DNA of 64,000 nt from Calamus simplicifolius (taxonomy: Eukaryota; Streptophyta; Magnoliopsida; Arecales; Arecaceae). Below the pieces are notes generated by a model. It ran no database searches. It had not been told where the DNA came from and worked only from the letters and a program-made list of their open reading frames with translations. Position numbers and translations under genes: made by a program. The DNA is taken from NCBI GenBank assembly GCA_900491605.1, contig UESW01005041.1, forward strand, positions 458,432 to 522,431, read 5' to 3'. Shown here piece after piece: positions 32,406 to 44,739 of the stretch. How positions within the stretch are numbered: position 1 is the stretch's first letter; each line of letters starts with the position of its first letter.

Positions 32406-33470
32406 ATATTGGGAACTAGAAGAATAAAAAGTGGATATCACTGTATCATAATAATATGAATGCTGAGCTAGTGTAAGGATAAAAGTTATCTAAAAAATGA
32501 ATAAATTGGCAAGACCATCCGAGTCCAATCAATAGCTAACAATATGGAGGTGCACCAAAGATTTGTGAAATGGGAACTATAGAAGTTCTGTTTAAAAGAC
32601 ACCTCTGTCTATCAAATGTTCTTCCAAAATTTCCACTACTTTTAAGTAACAATTCTATAAGAGCATCTGTTATATATTGTGAAATATCCAAATTTTCCAC
32701 TACTTTTTTTCTTAAAACCCCGTGTCACCCCTCTACACCCTTCTCTACAAGTCACCTTTTCTGTGAGCATCCTTCACCTTCTCAAATAAATATTTGAGAC
32801 CATTCTATACTAAGTGAAAATAACTGGTTACAGTTGCTTCAAAGAACACATTACAATGGTTAAGAAGTTCAAATGCCATGAATAGACGAAGTTCAAATGC
32901 AATACAAAAAACATGAAAACATTCTGCAGAAACTATAGTACAAACAAAATAAAGGCCAAAGAATATAAAGAAAGAACCAACAAAATAAAGGCCTCTATAT
33001 TATCTATCCAAAGAATATAAAGAAAGAACCAAGAAAAATATTACCTACTCAAACATAATATTCACATCAGCAAGAAAGGACCAAGAAAAAATATTACCTA
33101 CTCAAACATAATATTCACATCAGCAAGCTGCTCTTAGAATAAGGAAAATAAAGTCAACATCCAAGAATATGAGAAATTGAGCTTAACTGCACACCACGGA
33201 AAGAGGGGTGTTATTAAAGCTATTACTGGGTTCGCAAGTATGTACTACCAGCGAAATGCTGCAAATTGGATCATCCAACGCAACTGATAATTAGTTTTAA
33301 CAGAACTCAAGAAATCAGGGATTCATAGAAACTGGAACATGAAATAAATCAACATGACAAATTATCGTATTAGAATCAAATATAGGTACGTAATGAAAAA
33401 CTCATCTGAGTCAATCCAATGGAATCACCTATGTAGCATCTGGGGGATTAGATATGTGTTTATGCGTGTG
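32406..33470. other. Unassigned AT-rich sequence with short tandem duplications
   Basis: No gene recognised. It contains two direct duplications: CCAAAGAATATAAAGAAAGA near 32956 and 33007, and a ~53-bp unit with TATTACCTACTCAAACATAA near 33039 and 33092. If the exon-like segment at 33478-33712 is real, this would be its first intron. Confidence 0.5.
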
Positions 33471-33477
33471 TGTGCGT

Positions 33478-33712
33478 ACCTGGAGCGGCGGCCGACAAAT
33501 ACGACGCGGCGGTCGTCAGGTCAGAGGCAATAGAGGAAGAGGAGGGCCGGCGGTCGTCAGGTTAGGGGCAACAGAAGAAGAGGAGGCCGCTGTGGGGGCG
33601 AGCGCATTTGGCGGGACGGGGGTGGCAGGGGCCGCGGTGAGAGTTGAGAGGAGGGGGAGAGAAAAGGAGGAAGGGTGGGAGAGGCTGGGGGCTAGCTAGG
33701 GTTTAATAAAAA
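33478..33712 (-). other. Possible 5' exon (mostly UTR) of an unidentified host gene
   Basis: The minus strand is GC- and CT-rich, unlike its neighbours. It begins after AAACCCTAGCTAGC (an AAACCCTA element typical of plant leaders) and ends CCGCTCCAG followed by GTACGC, a good splice donor. Tandem 'CTGACGACCGCC' units lie inside. There is no homologous protein I recognise, and downstream sequence is cut off by the Copia remnant at 32405. It could also be chance GC-rich sequence. Confidence 0.3.
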
Positions 33713-33736
33713 ATGCTGATAAGATCAAGATCGCAA

Positions 33737-35946
33737 CACTATGGAGAACGTTAGTGATGGAATGTTAGTGATGGGATTTTCCATCACTAATTAGTGACGA
33801 AAATTATAAGTGACGGAATTATAATTTTATTATTAAACTAAGAATAAAAAAAATTTATTATGTTGATCATTAAATTTATATTTTAATTATTTTTAAAAGA
33901 AATTTTGATGAAATAATTAATTCATTTAATGATGGATGGAACACTTCGTTACTAAATTAATGATTAATTAATTTTTTATCATAATTTTTTAAAAAAATTA
34001 TAATATAAATTTAGTGACGGAAGGGTAATCCGTTATTCAATTAGGGATGCGCGTAGGCGCGCGCTAATGACTGGTGCAGGGCGCTGCGCACGCGCAGACA
34101 CTGCCAAGGGGCACCAGACACAGGCAAGGTTGTGTAGCCGAAGAGACTGGCTGATTGGTGTAAATGCGTACGGGCCATGGCAGGTGCGCGCAAGCCAAAT
34201 ACTGATTTCGTCACTAATTAGTGACGGAACAATGATTCTGTCACTGAATTAGGCAGATCGGAATAATAATTTCATCACAATTTTTTTAAAAGAAATTTAA
34301 AGTGTAAATTTAGTGACAGATAAAAAATTCATCACTAATTCGTTAGTAGATTAGTGACAGATTTGGGCAGTTCGTCACTAATTTTATGATGGATTAGTGA
34401 TGGAAGGACAATCCGTTACTAAATTAGTGATGGATGACCTTGTCCGTCACTAAATTAGTGATGGATTATCCTATCCATCACTAAATTAGTAACGAATTAT
34501 GCTTTCATCACTAATCCGTCACAAATTAGTGACGGATTGCTCTTTCGTCACTAATTTAGTGATGAATTAATGACGGATTGTCCCATCTGTCACTAATTTA
34601 GTGACAGATTATCCCATACATCACTAAATTAGTGATGGATTGCTCTTCCATCATTAATCCATCACTAAATTAGTGACGAAAGAGCAATTCGTCACTAATT
34701 TATGATGGATTAGTGATGGAAGCACAATTCGTTACTAAATTAAGGATGCACATGCAGCCAAATGCAGTCACGCACAGGCGCGTGCATGCGCAGATACGGC
34801 ACTGGGCATGCACAGACATGATACAAGGGGCGTCGGATGTAGGCAAGGTTGTGCCACCGAAGAGACAGGCTGATTGGTGCAAATGCATGCGGGCCATGGC
34901 AAGCGCGCGCGCAGGTCGAGAAGCTGATGCGCATGGCATGCACCGAAAGGCAGACACATGGCTAGGACACGCATGGAAGGCAGCGCACGTAACTAGCACA
35001 TGCGGATGCGGCTTTTTTTGTCATAATTTTTTTAAAAAAAAATTAGAGTATAAATTTAAATAGACAATCTATCATTAATTCGTCACTAATTTAGTGATGG
35101 ATTAATCTTCATCCCTAATTTATGACATATTAGTGATGGATAGAATAATCGTCACTAATTTAGTGATGGATTGCTACATCCATCATTAATTTGTGACGAA
35201 TTAGTGACGGAAGGCAATCCGTCACTAATTTAGTGACGGATTTCCCTATCCATTACTAATTTGTGACGGATTAGTGACAGAAGAAATCTGTCACTAATTA
35301 GTGACGATTGCTTTTCCATCACTAATTTGTGATAGATTAGTGATGAAAGGGCAATCCATCACTAATTTAGTGACGGATTGCCTCATCCGTCATAAAATTA
35401 GTGACGGATTGCCCCATCCATCACTAAGTTATGACGGAAGGCAATCCATCACTAATTTAGTGACAGATTTTCCATCCATCACTAATTTATGACGAATTAG
35501 TGACAGAAAATAATACGTCACTAATTAGTGACGATTGCTTTTCCATCACTAATTTGTGACGGATTAGTGACGAAAGAGCAATCCGTCACTAAGTTAGTGA
35601 CGGATTACCCCATCCGTCACAAAATTAGTGACGGATTGCCCCATCCGTCACTAGTTTGTGATGGATTCTAATGGAAGAAAAATTCATTACTAATCCATCA
35701 CTAATTTAGTGACGGATTGCTCTTCTATCACTAATTGTGATGGATTAGTGATGGAAGGGCTATCCGTCACTAAATTAGTGACGGATGTGACAGTCCGTCA
35801 CTAATTTAGTGACGGTTTAGTGACGAAAAAACTAATCCGTCACTAATTTTAATTTTTATCACTATTTTGTTACTAAACCATCATAATTTAGTGATGAAAA
35901 TTTTCATCACTAATTTTTGTCACTATTTTAACATTTTCTTATAGTG
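33737..35946. mobile_element. CACTA-like non-autonomous element of TTAGTGACGG repeats
   Basis: The left end CACTATGGAGAACG and right end CATTTTCTTATAGTG are imperfect inverted partners (right end reversed: CACTATAAGAAAATG). The body is dominated by dozens of TTAGTGACGGATT / AATCCGTCACTAA motifs in both orientations, as in CACTA subterminal regions. AAC follows the right end and AAC overlaps the left end with one C apparently missing, which would fit a 3-bp duplication. No transposase genes are seen. Two GC-rich islands at 34040-34200 and 34740-34960 are diverged copies of one another. Confidence 0.7.
34040..34960. repeat. Diverged GC-rich direct repeat within the element
   Basis: Shared order in both islands: GCGCGTGC-like runs, CAAGGGG, AGGCAAGGTTGTG, CCGAAGAGAC, GGCTGATTGGTG, AAATGC and GGGCCATGGCA. 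The first island is about 34040-34200, the second about 34740-34925. Open frames across the islands differ between copies and are not called as genes. Confidence 0.75.
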
Positions 35947-36249
35947 AACATCGTAGGTTTTACACTAATGACAACATGCATAAGGGTGCCTGCTCACTTG
36001 ACTCCGTGGATTGTGCGTACAATGAAATAAGGTGAGATGTAATGTATGCAAGTGTCATGACATGGCATGAATCCAAACATGACTAGCTTTTCTTACCACA
36101 CGCCCAACCAAATCATTTTATTGAATATGTAATGCAGTTATTATAGATTTCAAAGATTTTATTTTGTGTCCTTGATCATGGGATGTCAATTTGAATTTAC
36201 ATTTAAATTTAAATTTAAATTCAAGTCAATTCACGAACTTTTGTGCTTG
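35947..36249. other. Unassigned AT-rich spacer
   Basis: No gene or repeat boundary recognised between the CACTA-like element and copy D; it contains a short ATTTAAATTTAAATTTAAAT run at about 36200-36225. Confidence 0.5.
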
Positions 36250-37000
36250 TACCGTTGGGCTTTTACGGGGCTCATGAGGACCTTTATTAAAATAACTATT
36301 GACATTAGTATGCTTTTTTAGCATTAATAACCCAATTTGAAGGTTAATTCTGATTACTTTGCAGCGTGCAATATTATAAGAAGAAAAGATTGTAATATCT
36401 CAAGAATAATTTCACATTGAATAGAAAATAAATGTATTATATATTTATAACTCAAATTTATATTCTATTAATTAATTTTTATTTGAGGTTTTTAGGCCAC
36501 ATGATTTCGATTAGTCACTAAGGATGTTCAAAATGAAAAACCTTAAAAGAAGGCGAAGCTTGTGATGGATTCCTAATTAGAGATCAGCATAGTCTCTTTC
36601 TTTATACTGGATCTATAAAGTATTTTACTCAACGGGCATCACTTGGATTCATGGATGCTCCACGCATCGGACGATCTGACCATCCTTTGCTCCTTGACAC
36701 AAAGTACAGGTAGACACTACAATGAAGAAACTCTTTCTCTTAATCTCATTGCTTTAGAGTTCAAAGCCTGTATGATTGCTGATTTTATGGATGCTCAATT
36801 TGTAAGATCTCTTCAGTAATTTTTCTGATCACCAATTAAAAAAAAAGACACCCAATATTACTCGTGCCATGAAAATTTTATTCTTTGACTTTAAATTGTG
36901 CTTTGTTATGGCTTCATTCTCGATCTTAAGGTCAAGTATCTGAACTAAGCTTAGCAAAGATTTTGTTTCAAAAACCAAAGTTTAGACTATAGCGTTAGGC
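36250..37000 (+). repeat. Copy D of part of the arm repeat unit
   Basis: Matches arm B about 42060-42745 in the same orientation, up to GACTATAGCGTTAGGCA, where the Copia LTR (TGTTGGGTAATGG) begins at 37001. Its first ~50 bases (GGGGCTCATGAGGACCTTTA) recur at 2893 in arm A within the ~1 kb absent from arm B. Confidence 0.85.
36525..36713 (+). pseudogene. Unidentified coding-like remnant in the repeat unit
   Basis: Reading GEACDGFLIRDQHSLFLYTG onward to ...LLLDTKYR then TAG at 36711 gives over 50 sense codons. The corresponding frame in arm B (about 42300-42455) is shortened by a deletion. After the stop another coding-like stretch (LNLIALEFKACMIADFMDAQ) follows in a different frame. I cannot name the family; it may be a decayed gene or element ORF carried by the unit. 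Confidence 0.25.
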
Positions 37001-38078
37001 ATGTTGGGTAATGGGCCAATATTGGCCATGAATACTCAAATGGGCCTTGAAAGCCCATTATCTTTCTATGTGTGTGAATAAGAAATTGTGAGGATATTAA
37101 GTTCCACATCAAAAAAATTAAGAAAGAAAAGTTCACTTATATGAAAATTAACCTCTTCCTTTAAGCTTAAGTTCCTTAGGCTCACCATAAGTGGAGAGCT
37201 CAAGGATGATGCGTAGCATCGCGCCCGCGTATGCAAAGGGTGCAATGGATGCTTTGTAGGCACACGTACGCATTGTCGCAAGGAGCTTGAGGGGCTTTAA
37301 ATTTTTCCTAGATCATAAGGATCCGACTGTGAAAATTGATTGGATTAAGATGAGGGGCTGAGATCAAATAATGGACCGATGTGATTGATCAAAGCAGAGT
37401 TGATCGGCTGATCATGGCTTGATTGATTGCAGCCATTGATGAAAAGACCGTTGAACTATTGACCATTGGTTGATCGATCAATAGTTGACCGCTAGCGGGC
37501 CATTGGAGATAAGACATCATTCCAATCTTGAAATGATGTATCAAGGCCATGCAACCACCTATCAGATCATGTGATCATCAGATCACAATGGTAAAACGAC
37601 ATATTGGGATGTGGATTGGCTTATCTGATCGATTGATCATCATATCATGATGTGAAAAGATGTATCAAGGGCTGGTAGTTGATCAAATCCGATCAATTCA
37701 ATTCAAATCAATTAAACCCATAAGAATGCCTCCAAAAGACACCTAAAGGCTATAAATAGGATCTTAGACCTTTGCATTTAATTTAATCCAATCAATCCCA
37801 AATTTCTTTCCTCTCTTACACATTTGCAACTCTCCTAAGAAAAGTATAGCTATAGTGCATAGAAAAATAGAAGCATTCTTGGTTCAAATTTTTTGATGAA
37901 TTGTAGTGCTGCATTCATAAAAAAAAGAATGTTGTATCCTGCGAAACAATCGTCATACAAGCCATAAGCACCTTTGCGGGACGAAATTATCTTAAGAATA
38001 TAGAGTGTAACTTTAAACTTAGTCTTATCAATTAAGTAGCCACAATCTGCGCCAATAATCTTAAGACAATTTCGAATC

Positions 38079-38887
38079 ATGAAAGTACTACTGCAGATGG
38101 CTATAATGACTGCACCCGTTCAAGCTGGGAAACCAGAGAAGTTCTTCAGAACCGACTTCAAGAGATGGCAACATAAGATACTGTTCTACCTCACGACTCT
38201 GAATCTGGTCAGTGTACTGAATAAAGATCCACTAGTCCTGAAGCAAGGAGAGATCGATAAGCAAGTGATTGCTGCGGTGAAAGCTTGGAAGCATTCAGAC
38301 TTTCTTTGCAAGAACTACATCCTTATTGGTATGGATAATACTTTATACAATGTGTACAATAGTATTGCTACTTCCAAGGAGTTATGGGCATCCTTGAACA
38401 AAAAGTATAGGACAGAGGATGCAGGACATAAGAAGTTTATGGTCAAAAGGTTTTTAGACTACAAAATGGTCAATCACAAAATGGTTATGGAGCAAGTCCA
38501 AGAGCTCCAGATCATTCTGCATGAGATGCATACAGAGAGAATGTCTCTTAGTGAGTCATTCTAAGTAGCTGCCATCATAGAGAAGCTACGCCATTATGGA
38601 AGGACTTCAAGAACTATCTGAAGCATAAGCGAAAGGAGATGGGACTTGAAGATCTAATTGTCCGTCTGAGGATCGACGAAGATAATAAGAGCCATGATAA
38701 GAAGACAGGAGGACAACCTACTGAGCCTAAGGCCAACCTCATAGAAGGAAAGAAGAAATGCAAGTTTCTTGACGAAGGCTTTAAACAGAAGAAAGGCAAT
38801 CCAAAGAAATTTAAGTTCAAGGAAAAGTGCTTTGTCTGTGGAAAGCAAGGACACAAATCCAAGGACTGTAGTTTCAAGAAAAAATAG
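38079..38887 (+). pseudogene. Copia gag with CCHC zinc knuckle
   Basis: ATG at 38079 begins a frame of 161 codons with FKRWQHKILFYLTTLNLVSV and LYNVYNSIATSKELWASLNK. A stop (TAA at 38562) and frame change follow. The next frame (38639-38887) carries KRKEMGLEDLIVRLRIDEDN, a Lys-rich segment, and the intact knuckle CFVCGKQGHKSKDC. The second copy of this gag is at 22082-22802 minus. In family terms it is the RNA-packaging capsid protein. Confidence 0.85.
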
Positions 38888-38932
38888 AAAAAAGTCAACA
38901 TTACTGAAACCCTATCCCAAGAAGTATCCGAG

Positions 38933-39163
38933 ATGATGTTGTCAGCTATTGTGTTTGAAGCAAATATGGTTGACAAAGCTAATGAGTGGTACATCGACAT
39001 TGGAGCTACCAGACATGTCTGCTCTGATAAGAGTATGTTCTCATCATATACTCCTATCAATGGTAAAAATCTGGTTATAAAAAAATTTGCTACATCAAAG
39101 ATAGAAGGACTTGGCCGCATAGTACTCAAGATGACATCTAAAAAAAAAACTTCTATTAAATGA
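38933..39163 (+). pseudogene. Copia protease remnant
   Basis: WYIDIGATRHVCSDKSMFSS matches the retropepsin-like active site of Copia elements, but the normal Ser after the catalytic Asp is Ile (DIGAT for DSGAT). The frame ends early at a TGA. Confidence 0.75.
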
Positions 39164-39443
39164 TGTACTTCATGTTCTAGATATTCGAAAGAATTTGGTG
39201 TCAGGCTTCCTCCTAAGCAAACATGGCTTTATGATGTTTTTGAGTCTAACAATTTATACTCACTAAGGAGGAGATATTTATTGGAAGGGGTTACTTGAAT
39301 AATAAATTTTTCAAGGTAAATGTAATGACTATACACAGAAACCTTGAAATGAATAAATCTTCTTCTTCTACTTTTATGGTTGACTCTTCTTATTTATGGC
39401 ATGATAGATTAGGATATATAATTTTAATTCATTACAAAAATTA

Positions 39444-40310
39444 ATGAAATTAGAATTATTACCTAATCATGAAATCGATCCACATTACAAGTGCGAAGCG
39501 TGTGTTAAAGCTAAGTTAGCAAAAATACCATTTTCTTCAGTAGAAAGAAATACTGAACCTCTTGACTTAATTCACAGTGATCTATGTGACTTAAAGTTAG
39601 TTCAAACTCGAGAAGGTAAAAAGTATTTTATAATATTAATTGATGATTCAACAAGATACTACTATGTGTATCTACTAAAGTCTAAAGATGAGGCTTTAAA
39701 AATATTTAAATATTATAAGAATGAAGTTGAAAATCAACTTGGTAAAAAGATTAAGGCTATAAGAAGTGATAGAGGTGGAGAATACGATGCATCTTTTGAC
39801 GAATTCTGTCAAGAGCATGGCATGATTCATCAAACTATGGCTTTTATTCGCCTCAATCTAATGGAATAGTGAAATACAAAAACCACATTGAAAAGAAATG
39901 ATAAATGCTATGTTAATAAATTCTGATACACCATAGAATTTATGGGAAGAAGCAATTCTCTCTGTAAATCATATTCTTAACAAGATACCTCTTAAGAAGA
40001 AGTTACTTATATGAGTTATAAAAAGAAAGAAGCTTTCCTATAATTACTTAAGAGTGTGGGGTGTCTAGCTAAAGTAGCTATTCTAAACCCCAAAAAGGTC
40101 AAAATAGGACCTAAAACTGTTGATTGTATTTTTATCAATTATGCACAAAATAGTAGTGCATATCGCTTTCTTGTGTATAAATTGGATATATCTGATATTC
40201 AGAAAAATATAATCATGGAATCAAGGAATGTGTCATTCTTTGAAAGATATATTTTCAAACAAAGAAAAATTAGAAATAAGTTCAAACAAAAGAACTTATG
40301 ATAATCGTGC
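39444..40310 (+). pseudogene. Copia integrase remnant
   Basis: It begins with the zinc-binding pre-integrase end (HYKCEACVKAKLAKIPFSS), then the core: HSDLCDLK with the first Asp, LIDDSTRYYYVYLLKSKDEA, and RSDRGGEYDASFDEFC with the second Asp. The region with the third acidic residue is frameshifted (near 39850). The tail GCLAKVAILNPKKVKIGPKT leads to DISDIQKNIIMESRNVSFFE, and unrelated sequence follows near 40310-40330. Confidence 0.85.
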
Positions 40311-40864
40311 GTTAGAAACTTGCCGGAGTACTCCCCGGCTGAGGGCAGGAGTGGGCGTAGGTGGGCGGCCCATGGGTTGATCCGAGCCTTGTGGGCAAAA
40401 GTTTTAAAGCCCAGCCTAATTTATTTAGCCCATAAGATCGATTAGATCCAACCATAGGGTGGATAGGCTCTAATCTTAAGGAAAGTAAACATGCCCTAAT
40501 TCAACCTATCCAATATATATATATATATATATAGAGAGAGAGTGAGTGTGTGTGCGCGCACGCACTAAACTTTATTACATTCAAATAGATAAATTCATAT
40601 TCGATCATTCTTTTCATTCTTATATCTATATAAATTACGAATTTTTAAAGTTAAAAAAATAAAAAAAGAAACAGCTTTGAAATTCATGTTGGTATAAGAA
40701 TAGAAAAGATGATTAGTTTCAAGACTTGATTAATTTTTAATATAATCAAATTTAATTATATTTTTTATATTAATATGGATATTTATGCTTTTATCATCAT
40801 AAAAATAATAGTTAATGTCCAACAAAATTTTAAACCATTTATTATAATTTATAATATTATACTG

Positions 40865-41181
40865 GATGCTCTTTGGTAGCTTGAGCTTGCTGGCATTATT
40901 TTAGGGAATTATCTTCTTATTTACAATGAGAAAGTCGATGCGTTTCGATTTTCCAAGGGCTTTTTGGGAGAAATATAGAATGCCATCAAGAGATATGTCT
41001 TGGAATGTAATAAAATCGAGTATATGCAAAGGGGAAATGAATGGAGTGGTATCAAAGTATTCATCTACTAAAGGATGAAGGGTTGTATTTGGACCTATCC
41101 AACCTCAAGACATCACTGCAGGCAAGTGCTAAAATAGAAGAACATGCTATTGATGTGGATGTTTACACTAAGAATACTTAG
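40865..41181 (+). pseudogene. Decayed coding-like patch, family unknown
   Basis: One frame reads LELAGIILGNYLLIYNEKVD and continues to YVLECNKIEYMQRGNEWSGI with two in-frame TAG codons. After a one-base shift, GLYLDLSNLKTSLQASAKIE runs to a TAG at 41179. The patch is conserved in arm A (minus, about 9370-9700) and copy C. It may be a fragment of a captured gene; I cannot identify it. Confidence 0.25.
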
Positions 41182-41805
41182 CCTCTCATATACTTTTTAA
41201 GTGTGGATGGTGTCAGCAAAAAAGCTAGATTTCATAAATTCAAAATGTAATCAATAATTTTAATATCATAGAAATGCATGGATATATAATATAAAATAAA
41301 TTATATCTGTGTTTATCACGAGATCTATATCTTTTCTTTATTACAAAATCTTATTAGAGTTTTGTATGCATGGCAAGAGAGAAGACTTTTCTCTATCTAA
41401 AAGTATTATGGTTTAATAATCTGCTGCAATATTTAGAAGGCGAGAATAATAATCTTTTTTTATGATAACCAACTCAATGCATGCCCTACTCATTATGGGC
41501 TATGTAGTCACAAAGCCAACACTTAACATTAGCCCATATCATTATAAAATGCATCAAATAGCCCAATAACACAATAACGATTACTGACAATAATGGGCTA
41601 ACACAAAATTCCTCATTGACCTGATATTCAATTAATTTGAGTTTTTAAAGAATAACTATGCTAAACTACATAATAGAAAATTTCTAATATTCTCTCACTT
41701 GGATAGCATAATTTTCTAATATTACCCTCGATGTACTTGTTTTTGGCTCCTTAATTAAAATTGCTAGATGACCTTTCCAACCCCCAAGCGAGGTATCAGG
41801 TAAAA

Positions 41806-41836
41806 CCGTTGTCTGTATTTATAGTATCAAACAAAA
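41806..41836. other. Empty CACTA insertion site in arm B
   Basis: Arm B reads GGTAAAACCGTTGTCTGTAT, the reverse complement of the joined flanks of the arm-A CACTA with a single AAC instead of two. It shows the ancestral state. Confidence 0.9.
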
Positions 41837-44739
41837 TCATAGTAAATAAAAAAAAATTATATATTTATAACTTAAATTTATTTATTATTAATTAATTTTT
41901 ATTCAAATTTTTTTGATCATATAATTTTGATTCGTTAAGAAATTAATTCGGCTAACGAGTAAGCTTTAGGTATTACAAACAGTATCAGAATCAATTTGAA
42001 TATGCAAAAGTTAATGAACATAAAAAAAAAATATGCATAAAATGGTGATAAAGTTTTACCATAATATATAGTCACTCTTTTAGCATCACTAACCCAATTT
42101 GAAGGTTCATTTTGACTACTTTGCAGCGTGCGATATTATAAGAAGAAAGATTGTAATACCTTAAGAATAATTTCATATTGAATAGAAAATAAACGTATTA
42201 TGTATTTATAACTCAAATTTATCTGCTATTATTAATTTTTATTTGAGTTTTTAGGCCATACGATTTCGATTAGTCACTAAGGATGTTTAAAACGAAAAAC
42301 CTTAAAAGAAGGCAAAGCTTGTGATGGATTCCTAATTAGAGATCAGCACATTCTCTTTCTTTATGCTGGATCTGTAAGTATTTTACTCAACGGGCATCAC
42401 TTGGATTCATGGATGCTCCACGACCACTTGGTCCTTGACACAAAGCACAAGTAGACACTACAATGAAGAATCTCTTTCTCTTAATCTCATCGCTTTAGAG
42501 TTCAAAGCCAGTATGATTGCTGATTTTATGGATGCTCAATTTGTAAGATCTCTTTAGTAATTTTTCTGATCACCAATTTTAAAAAAAAGATACCCAATAT
42601 TACTCGTGCCATGAAAATTTTATTCTGACTTTAAATTGTGCTTCGTTATTGCTTCATTCTCGATCTTAAGGTCCAGTATCTGAACTCAGCTTGGCAAAGA
42701 TTTTGTTTCAAAAACCAAAGTCTAGACTATAGCGTTAGGCAACCATATAATTTCTTCAGTAAGTGAATGGCAGTTTTATCTTTACCTGCCAGAGAATAAG
42801 TTGAAAGAAATTTACATAAAATTAACAGATTTTTTATTATGCCACATGAACAGATGCATTATATAATATTTGTAGTTATTGGAGATATTTGATGCGGCTC
42901 ATTTTGGTTCACAAGTTGAGCACAGTCACGGACAAACGACGGGCAGAGAGACCAAGATATTTTGAATGTTGATCAAGCGGATCTGCACTTTAATTAAAAA
43001 AATTAAAGTAACAAAAAATAAAAAATAATTGTTTAAAAATGAATTAACATTCTAAATATATATTGATCTAATTAATTTGATAATAAATCAAAATTATGTA
43101 ATTCTAAAAGTTTAATAAAAATTAGTAATAAATAAACTTAAATTGTAACTTTTTTATTCGATATAAAAGATATGTTTAGTTTTTATTATCGATCATCATC
43201 ATGCTCTCAAGTTGAATCCTTTCAATATGTGCACTGGTACTAATCCATGCCGTAAATTGAGCAGCCTTATTTGAAACGTCATACGTACGTGATGTTATTT
43301 TGCGTGTCCCCAAATGCATGGCTCGTCAATCCAATTTTGTCAACTCTTGGGGTACGTCCAACATCTTCCCTTATATTCCTTGTTCTTGGAATAGCAGTTG
43401 GAAGAATATTGCAATTAAATAATTCGATGATGATCACCACATCACTTTCGCTATAGATTTCTTGGGACTTTTGAGAGCTCTAATTTATTTATGGTGGACT
43501 GCACCAGCAGAGCCAACACAAAATAATAATAATAAGTACTTCATCTGATTGCGTTGAATTATCATCTTAATTAACGGTTGGAAAAGAGTGAAAAGAGTTA
43601 TTTGATAGAATTTTAAATGCCAACTACTTTAAAGCAATTGCTGAAGGGGCAAGCAATCTATTTTTTTGGGACAAAATATTTTGAGAATTGCTATAAGTTA
43701 CCCATGGTTGCATAAAAGAATAATTTTACAAAAACTTATGAAATGAAACAATAAAAGAAATTTTGAAGGCTTGCCAGAAATGAAACGTGTAAAAACGTTA
43801 TTTTAAAAATATATATTTCATTTAATATAGATATTTTATAAGATTATTTTTAAGGTACAATGAATTCTCTTCATTTTAAAATCTTCTATTTTTAGTATGA
43901 TAGCAAGGAGGTGTGGCCTAAATAAACCTTTTACCTTTAGTTGCTCAGGAAATGAAGAAGCTAAGAGGAAAATGGAGAATCAAAGATAGAATTTTTTATG
44001 AAAATACATAGAAATTTTTGAACTTGACATATCAATTCATCTTTCTATTATTATATTTTTGAACGGTTAAATTTATCATAGTCATATTAACATATTAGAT
44101 TGATATGACTAAAATTAATTTATTATCAAATAACGTAAAATATAAAATTTTTAATCCATTTTGCTTTGTCGCAAATGGTATTTTTGAATAACAAAGTCAT
44201 CCTAAATATAATTGTTTGCTTGGAAAATCATAGCTTTCCTTTAAATTTTAAATTCTAGCCATTATTAGAGAATTAACCATAATTATAGTATAGTTTCCTA
44301 TTTTTGTATACCCAATTTTATGTATATATATCACTCCTAAAATCATTGTTTCTCAATATTCCTCTCTATACTTCAACATTTCCTTCTTTGATTTGTGCCA
44401 TTGATTGTGAGAAAAAAGATCTTTATTCACCCTAGTTAAAAAGAACATTCAATTCTTGATGCGTTTGGGGATTTGTGGTTTTGGTCATGGTGTCTTCCTT
44501 ATGGTAAGATAGCTTGGAGGGCATTAAGATTTTGTTGTTTCATAAGAGGGAAGCCATTCTTCATATCTCTGTCTTCTTGCTTTTTCCGTTTCTGCTTTGA
44601 ATTGGAATTTTGGGTTTAGTTATGTTTCTTTGTATTGGTTTAGTGTTCAAGCCAAAAATCAACGAACCAAGGGAATATTTATGTCAGAAAGAAAGGAGCG
44701 ACAGCGACAGTGATTCGATATTATTAATAACGAAAAGTG

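Larger units (their letters stand above)
37001..40330 (+). mobile_element. Copia fragment (Ivana/Oryco-like), LTR to integrase
   Basis: It starts TGTTGGGTAATGGGCC at the point where copy D breaks off, as an LTR would. Gag, protease and integrase follow on the plus strand, but the element stops inside or just after integrase near 40330 and has no reverse transcriptase, RNase H or 3' LTR. The same stop and the same following sequence occur in arm A, so the truncation predates the inverted duplication. The 5' LTR/leader is about 37001-38070; no initiator-Met primer site was found in it. Confidence 0.85.

Noticed and set aside
34700..35063. Cys/His-rich frames in the GC-rich island (34700-35063)
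   Set aside because: Present on both strands, broken in the sister island at 34040-34200, and with no ordered zinc-finger spacing.
33737..35946. TTAGTGACGGATT array as a stand-alone satellite
   Set aside because: Bounded by CACTA-type inverted ends and containing non-repeat islands, so a transposon is the better reading, though the ends are imperfect.
37380..37500. Dyad TTGATCGATCAA in the Copia leader as a regulatory hairpin
   Set aside because: A short inverted repeat around GGTTGATCGATCAATAG exists, but copy C does not extend into it, so conservation cannot be judged.
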